Positions 1 to 12,603 of a DNA stretch of 64,000 nucleotides are shown in pieces. A model generated the notes under the pieces. That model searched no databases. It was not told where the DNA came from and saw only the letters and a list, made by a program, of their open reading frames with translations. Made by a program: the position numbers and the translations under genes. Origin of the DNA: Scolanthus callimorphus (taxonomy: Eukaryota; Cnidaria; Anthozoa; Actiniaria; Edwardsiidae); assembly GCA_033964015.1 (NCBI GenBank), contig CM066919.1, positions 2,136,101-2,200,100 on the forward strand, given 5' to 3'. How positions within the stretch are numbered: the first letter of the stretch is position 1; every line of letters starts with the position of its first letter.

Positions 1-3000
1 CGAGATCCGAAGAGAGCCCCGCCCAGTATCGGTCACTTCGACGGATCACGTGGAGACCGGACAAAAACTCGCGGTATACTTCTGGGTGTTGTTCTGATAG
101 CTTGCTCATGCTTTGGAGATACAGCTGGCCACATTTTGTATATAAATTATGACCTGAGGCTGCCATGTATGGAAGCATCTTCGACAAGGCCTGCAAGTGA
201 AGCTGCCAGTTCCCAGTTTGCTCTGCCTTGATGAATTGTCGCAGGATTTCAACCATTTCCATATACTGTAACCAGAGAGCAGCAGTACGACTTGAACTTT
301 GCAACCGGGCTTGGTGATTGCTCGCGCGTTCTTGAATTTCGTCAAGGATCTTTGATGCACTGACTTCCTCGGCAGTCTTCTCCCGTTTTAACAACATCTC
401 GAACATACGTTTTGCCTCATCAACTAAAGCGTTGCCCACCACCTCGTTATCGCGTGCTTCGGCGTCTCGTGTACCACCCTGGTTACCTTAAATGAAAAAA
501 ATATTCGTAGAAAAAATTATTGTGAGAATACATTTAGCCTTATATTTCAGGCAAACGTAGTTTGAGAAGTCTCAACAATGTTTGTAGCGGTATCTCGCTA
601 GATCTCAGTACTTCTTGATACTATGGATTGTTGCAAATTGACCATACATGATTGTGCGGGAAATAGAAATAATAAGAATCAAAGTCAATCAGAAATTGTT
701 CGTGAAATGTACGTTAGCAAGGTATCAGTAAGTGTACCTGTCTGTTCCGATGTCTCACGAGTGTAGAGATCCACGTTCGCGCAGTTGTGATCACGCTCGT
801 CAGAGGAATGCGAATCTGGAAAACAAACCAAATTATCACAATCATATTTTAAACAATGCGTAATGTCCAATATACAAAATAAAGAAGAAGAATTTCATTG
901 GGCTAACCTCTAAGCTGTTGTGCAGTCCCTTGTATGCCCGGACTTGTACGAACATCCTCGTCAGCTGAAACGAAGGCAACGGTTTCCACTGGTACGGTTT
1001 CTGCAAATGCAATTTACTTCTTTAGTGGAATTACTGTTGAAAAAGAGGCAATAATTCATCGCTTCATAAAGGCGTACCAAAAAAATCTTACCTGTTTGTA
1101 GTGATGAAGTAACTGGAGAGTTGGTCTGTCCATAAGTGTCGACTTCGTCACACTGCATAGACTCTTGGGCACTGAGAAGCTCCTGTGGCTGACGTTCTGC
1201 AACACAATGGCAAGTTATTGTCATTTCAAAGTAATGTTACTTCGTTTGATGTCCAAAAACGTGACAAAATAATTGTACCTGCTTCTTTCATCTGCGGAAT
1301 AGACACTTCAAGGGCTGACGAGTACAAGAGGGCGTTCAAGGCGGCGTCGATGATAAAGTGCGCGCGAACTGCCCTTGATATGGCTTTTCCGCTGAAGATG
1401 TGGTCGACTGCGTTAGTAGCGTATACAAGTTCTAGCAACTCGCGCAGCCCTGAAGCCGCCATTAGATGCCCTATGGATCCGATGAAGCTCATCTCCGTAT
1501 GGAAGGCCCCAAGGCGCACAATGACTTTGTGTAGGGCACTGGCTGGTGGCTGGGCGAGAATGATGCTGTATGCCTTCCACCACAGGGGCTGATCGAAGGT
1601 GAGTATAGGGGTAGCTATGTTGTGGCGCTGCGCATGCTCGGCGACATACTTTAAGGTGGAGTAAACACAATCGAGGTCACTAGGGTTGAGGTCAATCATC
1701 GGCAAAAACGCTACGGATGACTTTCCTTTGTGGCTGCCTTGCTCAACTGTCTGCATTATTCCCCCCCAAGCCGGACGATCGATACCGAAGAGTAGAGACG
1801 TTTTCCACAAGACATCTAAATTAGCGGTTGGGTCTGCCACCCTGGCAATTACAGTAGTGCAGTAGTTAATCTGGACTTCTTGAAGTTGTTGCTCAGATAA
1901 ATGACATACTTCAATTTTGCCTGCTTCTGAGATATCTTGAGCCGTCACCTTCAATCTCGGCACATGCCTGCTTTGTCTGGTACCTGGGGTAATAGCGGCA
2001 ATCATACCCATCCCATGGAAAGTGTTTTTACCGTCTATGGTGCAAATATTGTGATCCACGTTATCTGCAACATATTGCACAAACTCGCCATTGTACGCGG
2101 GAAGGTCTGTCCCTCTGTCAACTGCCGCACTCTGATTGAACGCTTGCACTTGACTGTATGGCGAACAAAATCCAAGGCGACTGAGTGTGTCAATCAGGAA
2201 GCGCGAGGAAAAATGGTGGTGGAGCTGAACTCCTAGTCCCAGCTGCATCGGCGCAGTTAAAACTCTTGGACGTGCTCCCTGCATAATAACCTGACCAATC
2301 GAAGCAAGCTTTACGTCATCCTTGACGGCCAGTATTCCTTGTAGGAATATTTTAAGCGTTGTCGGGAGGAAATCAACGTTTTTCTCGGGGTCTGGATCTA
2401 CTGCGGGAAACGATTCGTTAGATGTTTCAACCAGTTTTATGTCACTTAGGATCAATTCGGCTGCGGTTTTGATCACATTTAGCTTTTCCGTTTCTATATC
2501 GGTGTTTTTACCATCTTGTGCATAAAAAGCTTGTAGGATAGTTGACGCCGTCTTTCTTAATGTAACAACATTTGCTTTTCCGTTAATATATGCTATGAAC
2601 ACGTCATCACCAAAGTACTGTTGTAGTTTTTCTTTCATGTGCTTCGAGCTGTAGGCTGTACTTTCGGACCCTTGTAGGTATTCCTCCATCTTAACTACCA
2701 GGTCTCCCACAGTAACCTGCTCGTCGTCGTTGGCTTTCAGAAACTCTGTTACTTTTAAGAACGCTTCATTTTGCGTTTCGTTCCGTGGGCGACCGACTTT
2801 CCTTTTCTTGTTCTCGGGTTCAGTAGTATGAATGCCAGGGACTTGTCTTTTTGTCCTGAAATTGGTGCTACACACCCTGTGATATACGGCCTCGGCTGCG
2901 GGAAGGTCGTGCACATGTAAGATCCTTGCTTTAACTACTTCAGCCCATGCATCGTCGCCTCTCTCGACGCAAGCACTCAGAATAGTTTCCTGTGTTTCTA

Positions 3001-3358
3001 GGGTACACACCCTACACGCCTCCGAAGATCCTCCAGTAAAATCAACTTCAGTCCCACAAAAATAGCAGTCCCTCTTGAAGTTAAACGCCTGCTCTGATTT
3101 ACGAGTGATTGCTCGGGGGTGACTAGCTAATTCAGAACTGTTATTGGTGTCATTTCTTGTGACTTTTGCTATATTATTGGGGTGGGTATAGGCCTTGCGG
3201 CATTTCATGTGCGCCTTGTCTCCTTGGACAGTCGAAATGGTGTCGTTCCTTTGATCGCTAGCACGATTAATACCCTTGCATCCTTTATCACGCAGACTGA
3301 TGAGCTCCTTCTTGGGACTAGATTCTCCGCATATAGCGCAGAATTTCTCCCTATCCAT
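1..3358 (-). CDS. Five-exon gene of an uncharacterised multi-copy family, 3' end outside the window
   Basis: I read five exons on the minus strand: 3358-1279, 1196-1092, 1000-908, 815-738 and 487 to beyond base 1. Every junction has a GT donor and AG acceptor and all introns are phase 1, so the frame runs open to the window edge. Residues 1-170 hold several Cys pairs (CAICG near 8, CYFCG near 98, CRVC near 117) that look like zinc-binding clusters. A basic KKRKVGRPRN stretch near residue 185 could be a nuclear signal or AT-hook. The middle has the conserved-looking phrase FCSPYSQVQAFNQSAA, and the last exon ends in HVIRRSDRYWAGLSSDL. I remember this combination from many predicted proteins of corals and fish without known function; large copy number suggests a mobile or recently amplified gene. 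The ATG at 3358 is the first in frame, but an AG at about 3388 could be an acceptor for an upstream exon. No enzyme motif was recognised. Confidence 0.72.
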
Positions 3359-4682
3359 GGAGAAGGAGATTGTTCCGAATGCAAACCTAAAACAGGATAC
3401 GTAATCAAAATCTAGTAGAATTCATGTCTGAGAGAAATTACAGCAGAGAAAAACGTGCAATATTTATTCTGCATATTTCTGATTAGAATGTTGTCTGGTT
3501 TGGAATTTACCGAAAATATTAAGGCATTGAGTTTAAATGCTGTATTAATTCCTACCAAAAAAGGAAAATAATATACAAGCGATATTTAGCTGTCTTAAAA
3601 TCTTTTATTTACTGTTGCGTTTGCTATAAAACTCAAGATCCGAGAATTTGGAAGCGCCAAATCTACGGGGCCCGGGACGTGACGCACTACTTGGCGATAG
3701 TAGATAAATCCCGCAAATAATAAGATAGCAGAATCCAGATTTCTCTCAGTTAAGAACTGATAATTCACCTGGTACACCTCTTTCAAAGTTTTGGAACCGT
3801 AGCAGAGCACCTAGTTAATCTTATCAAACTTCTTGACTCGAGCTGTTTGCAATTTATCGAAATTTACAAGTGAATTTAATTTAGCCCTTTATCAGCCAAT
3901 TCCCATTGCTCCATTTCTGCTATCTTGAACGTCAAATACCAACAGTCCCAATGCACGAAAGCTAAGAAAATTACAACATACCTGCAGTAGATTCTTGACT
4001 TCTAGACTTCGTTCACATTTCGGGTATTTTAGAAGGAAAGTAGATGTGTTGAAATTCTGAGTTTTAGACAGTGCGAGACAACAACAACCACTCGCGGCAA
4101 TTACGCAAAGTGAAAAGGACAATTCACGTTCGAAGGCGCGGCAGTCTGACAACTCGCAGGGCTAATCGAAAAACCAACAGAATAACAAAATAATGCGTTA
4201 AATGGTAAAATAAAATATAATACTTCTTTGAATTGAAGAATTGATCATTATTTTTTGTCGTTCTAGATTAATTTTGGTCAAAGAAGAGACATAGTTTTTT
4301 GCGGTTCAGGTAACCGTTCAGAACATACGCCTTTCAAATATAACTAAATAGAAATCAAAATATTGTAGATATTTCTTGCTAACATAGTATTTTCTTAATT
4401 TATTGATAGTTATTTAAATTCCTGCAGTTTGGGTGTCATTTTGTTTTTGATTTATAGAGGATTTCAAGTTTTTAGATGATATTTCCGTGTAGCCTCGTTT
4501 CCATGCTAGCTAATTTGAAGTCTCAATCGCCCCAAATAAAACGCATTTTTCAGGGCTTTCCTCGGCTTCGATTTTTTGGGACTTTTTGTATGTTATAGAG
4601 GAGGAAATTTAGGGCAGAAAACCGTCGAAAAAGCTTTTGTTGCAATTAGTTCCCGGTTGACCCCTTTTTGAGCGTAGATTGA
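3359..4682. other. Spacer without recognised gene
   Basis: AT-rich DNA. The short open frames here (for example 3595-3810 and 3892-4152) have no recognisable motif and no convincing splice context. The stretch from about 4490 to 4690 reads like a dispersed repeat rather than LINE coding sequence, but no second copy lies in this window. Confidence 0.5.
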
Positions 4683-6068
4683 CTGGACTATATATTTTTG
4701 CACCACCTTAGAAATTTGGGAGGAAGCTTTCTCTTTCAATGCAATTTTGACGTCTCAAAACTCAATCTGGAAAATAATTTCCCTTTTTTTTACAAAGAAT
4801 GCTTAGAGGCGTGGTCTGAGGTGAATGCCCCTTGCATAGATTCTATAGACGACATAGCAAATCAAGTAATTTGGAACAATAAGCTTATATGTATCAACAA
4901 CAAGTCATTCTTCTTTCAAGATCTTTTTAAAAGTGGTTTTTATAAAATTGGTCAGTTGTTTGAGGAATAAGGCTCGATATTGAGAAGCAAATTTAATGTT
5001 AATCTTAAATTTTTACATCTTTTTCAACTCAAAAGTGTCCTGGAGGCAATCCCATCCGGATGGAAAAGCAAATTAAGAGAGTTTCCCGGAAATGTTTCAT
5101 CCCTTGTTTTGGCACTAGACCCAGCTCAATTCTTTTTGTATTCGAATGGTCGTTCGTTTGTACTAAATAACATGATGTCACATAGCGTTTATAGTCTCTT
5201 TCTCTCAAAAATAATTAAGCCACCTACAGCACAACTCTTTTACAATAACTACTTTGCTTCATCATCCCTCGATTGGAATGAAATATATCGTATTCCATTC
5301 AAATGCTCTATTGAGACCAAGCTACGTGAGTTTCAGTTCAAAATCCTCTATAGAATCATTTTCACCAATACCAGACTGTACAAAATTGGCAAAGTACAGT
5401 CTCCGCTCTGCTCCTTCTGCCAAAACGAAGATGAGACAATACAGCACTTATTCGTATCCTGTCCGATTGCAAAATCTTTTTGGTCCCGTATAGAAACTTT
5501 CCTCGATGAAGTAAACATTTTACAAAGAAATCTCAGCGAACTGGATATCATATTGGGTGTACCAAAGCAAAACGATGAGGATTTCATTATATTAAATCAC
5601 ATTATACTTGTTGCAAAATCCTTTATATTTTCTTGCAAATTAAGAGACCAACAACCGCAAATTGACTCCTTTTTCAGTAAACTCAAATCTGTGTGCAAAA
5701 TTGAATTTTTAATTGCAAAAGAGAAGGACAAGCTCAATTTTCATTTCATGAAATGGGAAAAAATTCTAGGCTCGACTTATTCACAACCAGGTGTCCTCCA
5801 ATGAACCAAACTTCCATAGTATAGGGTGTGGCTTTCCTTTTTCTTTGCTTTTTTTTTCTGTGCACTGGATGCCGGGTAGGGTTAGGAAGGGGGTGGGTGG
5901 GGTTTTTGTTTTTGTGCTCTGTATGTGTGTAGTTCTGTCCTAGGGATGGGAGAAGGGTGGTCTGGGAATGTGTTGTTGGGAGGGGTTGTTGGGGGGGATA
6001 TATATGCTGTAATCTGTCTTTTAACTCTGTAATTGTTGGATAAATGGTCAATAAATTAAAAAAAAAAA
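4683..6068 (+). mobile_element. 5'-truncated non-LTR retrotransposon, L1/Tx1-like 3' end
   Basis: An open frame from 4683 to 5804 encodes the C-terminal part of a LINE ORF2: the region after the reverse transcriptase core and the zinc-binding motif typical of L1-type elements, C-x2-C-x8-H-x4-C (CSFCQNEDETIQHLFVSC, about 5407-5460). The frame is broken by one TAA at 4968-4970 between two in-frame parts. A GT-rich 3' UTR follows, then an AATAAA-like signal and an A tract ending at 6068, which marks the 3' end and plus orientation. Reverse transcriptase and endonuclease are missing, so this is a dead 5'-truncated copy. It lies at the very end of the HECT open frame on the other strand and so seems to have cut off that gene's last codons. 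I found no clear target-site duplication, and the 5' boundary is uncertain. Confidence 0.8.
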
Positions 6069-8356
6069 GAGAGATGGGTGTACATAGCGTAGTTTTTAGG
6101 CAGTGTTAGTACTCTAAAACACGTCTGCGCCTTCGGGCGTATGCCTGCTTCGGTCATATTCTCCATTCTTACCACGATATTCCTGTTCGGTATAATCAAT
6201 GCACTACCCGTGCAAAAACGAAGAAATCTTCCTAGTTTCCTCTCGTCGCTGTTCTTCACGTATCTCAGCAGCCAAGTTTTGACGTCACTTCCTTTGGAGT
6301 CGCTAGCTTCAATGATCAAATAACTTCTCACGTTATCTGGAGTTGGTGTACATAGGCTGTAGAGGGCTTCGATCTCGGTACTGTGAACATCCGTCCAGAA
6401 TCCGCCAAGGCCTTCTTTCAATTTAGTGAGACACATAAAAGGCTTGGAGACGAGCTCTTTCATTGAAACTTGCAACATTATAGCCTTTATGTTGGTCGCA
6501 CGCGGGTACGTAGTGACATTAAACGGGCTTAATATATCTATTATCTCTTCAGTTTGGAACGGGCCAATCCCTTTCAAGGCAAATTCGAGGACTTGCTTCT
6601 TCTTCTCTGTAACAAACGACAGAAATGATTTCAAAAGGCATTCGTCTGTGACCGTGCCAAACAAAGCGTACTGGATCGAGGCTTCCGCAATTTGTAGGGG
6701 AAATGTTCCTGTTTGTATAAATTGCGTAGTGATGAGACGGCCGAGAGCAATATATGTATCAGGGGCGAGGGCAGCTGATGCTGAGAAGGTAAATGACGAA
6801 CTGCCATCACAAAATCGAGGAACAAAACTGTCCCAAACGATCCAAAAACTTCACGAACAACTCCGTCCCCATACCCCTCATCGTCCTTGAAGATTAAGGG
6901 GAGCAAGGTAGTTACTTCTTGCTCAAATATTTTAAGCATCTCCTCTACAATGGTATCTCTGCTCACTCTGATAAGAACACGGTCACCGTACTCATCCGCA
7001 TCCTCGCGCTTTTGTTCTTCCTTTTCCCTTTTTAAAGTAAGACTAGCTAAGCTATTGTCGTCTGGGTCTCCTTCCATTAGTTGCAATGGTGGTTTAGTTG
7101 ACACTTGGACGATTCTATTGTACAATTCTTCTCTGCTGTTGTTGTTGTGACTCTCTTCATGCACAGTATCTTCAAGAGTAGCGTTCAAAGTCCCATCATT
7201 GAATCTAAGCTCTTGTTCGCCCCTTGTCAGCGGAATGGGAGTGACACGCTCTGTCATGTGCAATACTGATGAAGCTACTGTACTTATGTCTTCATCGGGA
7301 TAAACCATCGCCCTCGGCTGGAGCATAGACAGGATAAAATGCTCTGGTTGGGCACTGCGTGAGCCCAACCAATCATATATTGCATTCACTTTGCAATTTG
7401 ACGGGAACGCTCTCTCTTTGACACCAAGGAAAGGGTGCTGAACACGGACATGGACACGCAATGTGTCTTCTGTTGGGATGGGAAGAACGCGAAGCTCTCT
7501 GCTTTTCCTTAGGGATTCTCTTCTACCATCAATCATATCTCGCTCTTGACGCTCTAATACTTTAGCTCTATCCGTCGCCAGGGACGCGTTGTAATCTAAT
7601 TGAAGTTGGTCATTATATTGTTTTCTTTCGTATGATGTCCCAATCAAGCCATCAGACTGCCTGTGGGAACCGTCTTGGTTTACGTCAAGTCCATCCGGCA
7701 TCGAGGATAAAGAATCTGTTGGCGAGGGACTTCTGAAAGAAGTCGATCTTGAAGGGCTGAAACCTGGCGCGGGACAATCCATATCTGATCCATCTGAGTC
7801 ACTAGGAACGTCAATTCTCTCCTCGTCAATTCTCTCCTTGTGTCTACTAAGAATTATTAACTTGGGGACGTTAGGTCCATGTTTCCTCTTGTACCCTTCG
7901 ACAGTGAAGGAGTTTGGGTCATCTACAGGCTTTCCGCGGAAGTCTGCCAAAGATAGATCTACATCGTCGACGTGTGCCAGTGAATTGGGGAAAAAACAGC
8001 TCGGTGCATAATGCTAAAATCTCTTCTGCAGATGAGCTCTTCTTGATATCCAATGTTCGCGCTCCACCTCCCTTATCAGATCTCACGAGTTTGTAATCTC
8101 CGTTATTTTCACAATAGTGTTTCCAACTGATATTCAATTTCATTGTGGGCCGTCCTTTGCCTTTCTTGTCTGTGGCCTTTTTTGTTGACTTCTGCTCTTC
8201 TACTATTCTCTTCAAGCGCTTTTTCCTCTCGTTTCTGTCTTCAGTGGTACCCTGATTAGCGCAGAATGCCTTGAGCTTTACACGATCTCCTTTAGCAGTC
8301 AGTCCTAAATCACAGATTTCCTCATCCGTTAAAAGCTTCACAGCATCTCTGTCCAC
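6069..8356 (-). pseudogene. HECT-type E3 ubiquitin ligase, large last exon with two frameshifts
   Basis: This is the main exon of a HECT-domain ligase (ubiquitin transfer through a catalytic cysteine), resembling the G2E3-like genes expanded in corals. In order it shows: the second half of a SAM-like domain (VDRDAVKLLTDEEICDLGL, from 8356), a basic linker, a ubiquitin-like region about 7480-7250, the HECT N-lobe start about 6990-6840, and the C-lobe ending RPKAQTCFRVLTLPKNY. The probable catalytic Cys codon is at 6119-6121. Two single-base frameshifts break it, both at homopolymers: one in the G4A6 run 7987-7996, one at the AAA of 6835-6837. Either side, the expected HECT text continues in another frame. 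The acceptor TTTTAAG before 8356 and phase 0 fit the tiny exons at 27.5 and 30.2 kb. The frame runs into the A tract of the LINE at 6068, so the last few codons are lost. If the shifts are assembly errors, the gene would still lack its C-terminus. Confidence 0.75.
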
Positions 8357-8399
8357 CTTAAAATAAAAAAGTCGCAATGAACTTGCGCTTTACGGAAAC

Positions 8400-9380
8400 C
8401 CTAACTGTCATGTGTTCATATCACTATTATAACCTCGGTATTACGGTCATGTTTAACAAATGCTAATTTAAAAGGCGAAAAAGTGTAGCCCAGGAAGGTC
8501 TCTAATTTAGTCTGCGAATTGCGGCCATTTGATAATTTTGTGTAAATAATTCCAGTAAAATGACGAAACATGCTCAAACTTACTCAGGTAGTTTACTAAC
8601 TGATGTTTTCCGTTGCAATAGCGAGGGGGAGTTTAGAATGACATACTTGACTCGCATGAGTAAAATGTTGTTTGAACTAAGACAACTAAATAACTTGAAT
8701 AATTTGGCGATAAATTGTATCTCTACAATGCATGCTCCAGACGCATCGCGTTCGCCTGATCCATTCGAACACGTCCAGGATGAATGGAGAACGAGTGGAC
8801 TATTGTATGGTGAGCATCGATTTAGACCTCGGTAATTGTTTGAGCTACTGTTACACACTCAAAAGCTCAAAATTTCTTGGTTATAAATCGACCCTTGATT
8901 TTTTCAATAGATGTTTTTTCAATAGAAGGTTCCAATTCGGAAATATGTTTATTAGATGAGACTTCAGATTTAACAATGACCACATACATGCACAATGTAG
9001 TGATTTGTAACTCTAGTTTTTTAGAAATTGTACCGAAACTCCAAAACGAGGTTTTGTTTGCACGTGCATCGCACCTCCGGCCCTAGTTATAAACATTTAA
9101 CAATCAGTCGCCGAAGGCGACGTGATTATTGGCGAATAGTTACCGAGACGATCTGCGTAGATCTGCAATCAGCCATTTAGCAATTGTTTTTGGACTTGAT
9201 TTATTGTTGTTAATGACTGTAACTTCTGCCAATCACATTCTTTATTTGACTGTTGGTAGTGTATGCAGTATTTGATGTTAAGAAACAATTTTAAGAACAC
9301 TAGTACCTTAAGAATATTTTCAGGCAGATTTTGCAGAAAACACCCAATGTACAAGAACAAAATCAGTCTGAGACCCCAAA
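8400..9380. other. Spacer without recognised gene
   Basis: Overlapping short open frames on both strands (8560-8835 and 8580-8858) show no family signature. It lies in the inferred second intron of the HECT gene. Confidence 0.4.
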
Positions 9381-9422
9381 ACACCTGTTCTTTTACACCT
9401 GTTCTTTTACACCTGTTCTTTT
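9381..9422 (+). repeat. Three tandem copies of a 14-bp unit
   Basis: The unit acacctgttctttt is repeated three times without change. Confidence 0.9.
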
Positions 9423-9507
9423 ATGCGGGTTTTTACTTATGGGTGTGTAGAATTGAAAACTGGATTCCATTTTCTGATGACTATTATATATCATTAATCA
9501 ATTTATT

Positions 9508-9602
9508 TAACAAACTATCCCCGAGACGCAACTCGGGGAGACGCAAATCATAGAGGTATATCCACCACTAGGCACCGACTCTGAGGGGGATAGTTGTTTT
9601 AG
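9508..9602. mobile_element. Short inverted-repeat element, candidate MITE
   Basis: The ends read taacaaactatcccc and gggggatagttgtttta, an imperfect inverted pair about 17 bp long around a 60-bp centre. The left arm contains a small hairpin, ccccgag/ctcgggg. Confidence 0.4.
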
Positions 9603-9731
9603 TATTATACTAATCAGTAGAATAAAATAGGGCCACCATTTTGAGAATTTTCTCAAAACAGTAAATTGGGAGAACCAATCAGAATGCGAGAAAATGACTA
9701 TTCACTGATTTGGTATTATACTAGTTAAGCA

Positions 9732-9909
9732 TTAGAGCACAACTTTCTATGACTTTATCGGCGCAATAGAGCACATGTGATGTTGGAGAGACACGAGAAA
9801 GTTGTAAAATCACGGGCAGCAGGCGAGTGATTTTACAATGTTTCGAGTGTCTCACCCAACATCACAAGTGCTCTATTTGCCGATAAAGTCATAGAAAGAT
9901 GTGCTCTAA
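9732..9909. mobile_element. Palindromic foldback MITE, 178 bp
   Basis: Nearly the whole element is two inverted arms of about 80 bp, from TTAGAGCACAACTTTCTATG to GTGCTCTAA, around a centre near ggcagcaggcga. Arms differ at a few positions. The TTA/TAA at the tips could be part of a 3-bp target duplication as in PIF/Harbinger MITEs, but this is not certain. Confidence 0.75.
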
Positions 9910-9927
9910 TTTTGGACCAATCAGGGC

Positions 9928-9980
9928 ATGCGTTATATCCCGGGGAGCGTGCGTTATATCCCGGGGTGCGTTATATTTTG
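9928..9980 (+). repeat. Tandem repeat, about three copies of an 18-bp unit
   Basis: The unit gtgcgttatatcccgggg occurs twice well conserved and once decayed. Confidence 0.7.
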
Positions 9981-9989
9981 GGGTGGGGG

Positions 9990-12600
9990 TGCTCATCGGG
10001 AATTTTCGATTTTCCCCCTAAAAGGTACCTAAGATGGCGTCGCTCAGTTAATTTTGACCCCTAAAAGGTACCAACAAGACGCATTTTCCCTCATAATTTT
10101 CTCTCGTATTTTTACGAGGGAAAATATGTCTGAAATACAGGCTACCAACAAGTGTGATTATCTTGATTTGCTAGAACAGACCTCTACAGGTACGTATCTA
10201 GAAAAAATTGCAAGTTTTTGAGTTTTACCCCCTAAAAGGTACCAGAGGCCTGACGACAAGCAACCTGGCCCAAAAATATGGGAGTCCCCCCCCCCAGGGT
10301 TATATCGTAGCTATATTATAATGCATGATAAAGGCCTATTAAGCCATTCAGTATTCGCAGCACAGGGCTTTTCAGATGTAAGGTGGGGTATTGTGGCTTA
10401 TTTTGTCCCTGAAAACATGGCGAATGGAAATGGAAATGTCTCGCTCAATTACTTGACACATGATTATCATCAGCAAAACAAAACATGATGTCGTTTATTG
10501 CTTAAAAGCTAGTTTTTGGAGACAAGACCATGGCATATGCACCAGTCAAAGTAAACCCCGAGACCCCCCACCCCGGGATATGTGGGGGCATTAGACTGAA
10601 ATTGGTACTAAAACTTCCAAATTCCATGTGGGGACAGGTTTTATGGGCTCAATAGCAGGAAATCCCTGACCCCCCTAGTTCAAACAGAGGCAAGTCACAC
10701 TGCACTGGGGGGAGCCCAGGAGATGCTGCATTGTTATTATTCATCAGTCGTTCAAAGCCAAAGACTACTAGTGAGGAATCACACGGTAATATATGGGAGA
10801 TGGCTTCTCTTCAGCAAACCCAACGGAGCTCCGGCAGTCGCCGGCTTGTTTTGACAGCTCTGCTGTATTCCCGATAGATATTGATATTTTGTATCAAGAG
10901 CACACCTATAACATATTGATGGTAGTTGTAACGTAGCTTTCTTCTGTTAATGCGAAGGGAACATCTAAGCTAAAATAGCGCTAAAAACATCAATTCTTTT
11001 CTTTTGGAAATTCCTGAAATTTGCATTAAGATCTGAGAAAATAAATAATTGAGATGTAAAAGATAAAACAACCGCCTACAAAGCAATGGCATGCTTGACA
11101 GTTACCTGCACATTTCTGCCTTTTATCGCAGTTTGTCAATCTTTTTATTAATTGATGTACATGATGAAATAAAAATGTTCTTTCGAGTTTCAGAGAGAAG
11201 AGACCCAGGTATGCATTTTTCAGTCTGCATTTTAGACTTGACGGCAAGAGAACTGGCCACCATTTTATTTTTCTGAGCTAATCCCCAACTAAAGCCCCAC
11301 ATCCCTTGGTGAGGGATATCAAAATGAGCTAATGCCCCGCCTACAAGGGACAAAGATATAAGCCACTAAAAATGATCTAAATCCCCACCAAAGCCCCACA
11401 TATCCCCACATATCCCTGGGTGGGTGGGTGGGTGTGTGTGGGGGGGGGGTCGGGTTTTACTTTGACTGATGCATTATAGAGCAAGGAAATAGGCCATTCC
11501 ATTTTTTATTCACACCCCACCTATTGAGGGAGCCCTTCAGATACCCCCCTTGGACAACAATATTGTGCATCCCCCTTGGATGAGTGCCTGCGTAAGCCCC
11601 CTTGGATATGCCCCACAATAAGCTCACCCTATTGAGGGAATTGCTGTTGACCCCCCTTGGATTCTCTCTTCTTCATCTCTGCCTCTTTGTCAATGTCCCC
11701 CTTGGATTTCATTGTTTGTGTACTACCCCTATTGAGGGAATTGCCTTTGTACCCCCTCGGAACTTGTTTGTTCGAAATTTGCTCTAGAATGTGGGAAAAG
11801 GCCCATGGATATTTTGTGCCTTCTAACTGCCTTCCCCATTTGGGCCCTTTGATGTTTTCAGCATTTTCTGATTGAGCCCACTGGAATTTTCCGATGAATC
11901 CTCTAGGATATTTTTCCTACTGACCCTCTCCCTTTCCCATGGATTTCCAGGTCCCTCAATGGGGTGTGTGTGCATATAAAATGGAATGGCTCAATATTGA
12001 ACTGTTTGTGCTAAACTCTTGATTCATACTTGTAGTTTGAAGACATTTCGTCTTTAAGACTGTGAAAGAAATGCAGCAATCAATCAAAAACCTCATCATT
12101 TGGATTTTATTTCTTCAAGTTTGGATTATCATATGAAAATGGAAAACTACTGCAACCCAATATTTCGGAAAGTATAATAGAGCCCAACAACAAAGATTCG
12201 CCTGTTTGCCTTTTGCAGCTTATTCACCCGCTCTTCTAGAAACTTGTCAATGACGGCAGCTGGATGGCCATTTCTTTTCAAGAATTCAGTAACCTAAAAC
12301 CAAGCAGATTAAAATTGAAATGGCTAAAAACGAGACGGCGAACTCGAGAGGAAAGAACAATAATTGTTTTGAGGCTATCACTAACTGGGTTCAGCGCCAT
12401 ATTATTCTTTATTATGACTCCTAAGGTACACCGCAAAGGACGACAACTCGTCTTAATGTAATCCGTCTCTATATGAAACTGTGGCCCTTTTTTGACAAGA
12501 ATTTGACAAGAATTCACACGTCCTTACCTCAGCCAAGCCGTTCGCCGCCATCTTGAGTTACATGTGCGTTTGATATATCTGAGCCCGCGAGCATCATAAG
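9990..12600. other. Noncoding stretch with degenerate short repeats
   Basis: No gene recognised. The phrase cccctaaaaggtacc recurs near 10015, 10060 and 10230. Between 11500 and 11770 the phrases attgagggaattgc and ccccttgga alternate several times at irregular spacing. A G run lies near 11440. It is part of the inferred large HECT intron. Confidence 0.5.
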
Positions 12601-12603
12601 TTG

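Noticed and set aside
1185..1592. Plus-strand frame of 135 residues
   Set aside because: Shadow of the minus-strand gene, which has consistent splicing and conserved-looking text there.
8560..8858. Overlapping open frames on both strands as HECT 5' exons
   Set aside because: Neither matches the expected SAM first half, whereas the exon at 27497-27562 does, with correct phase.
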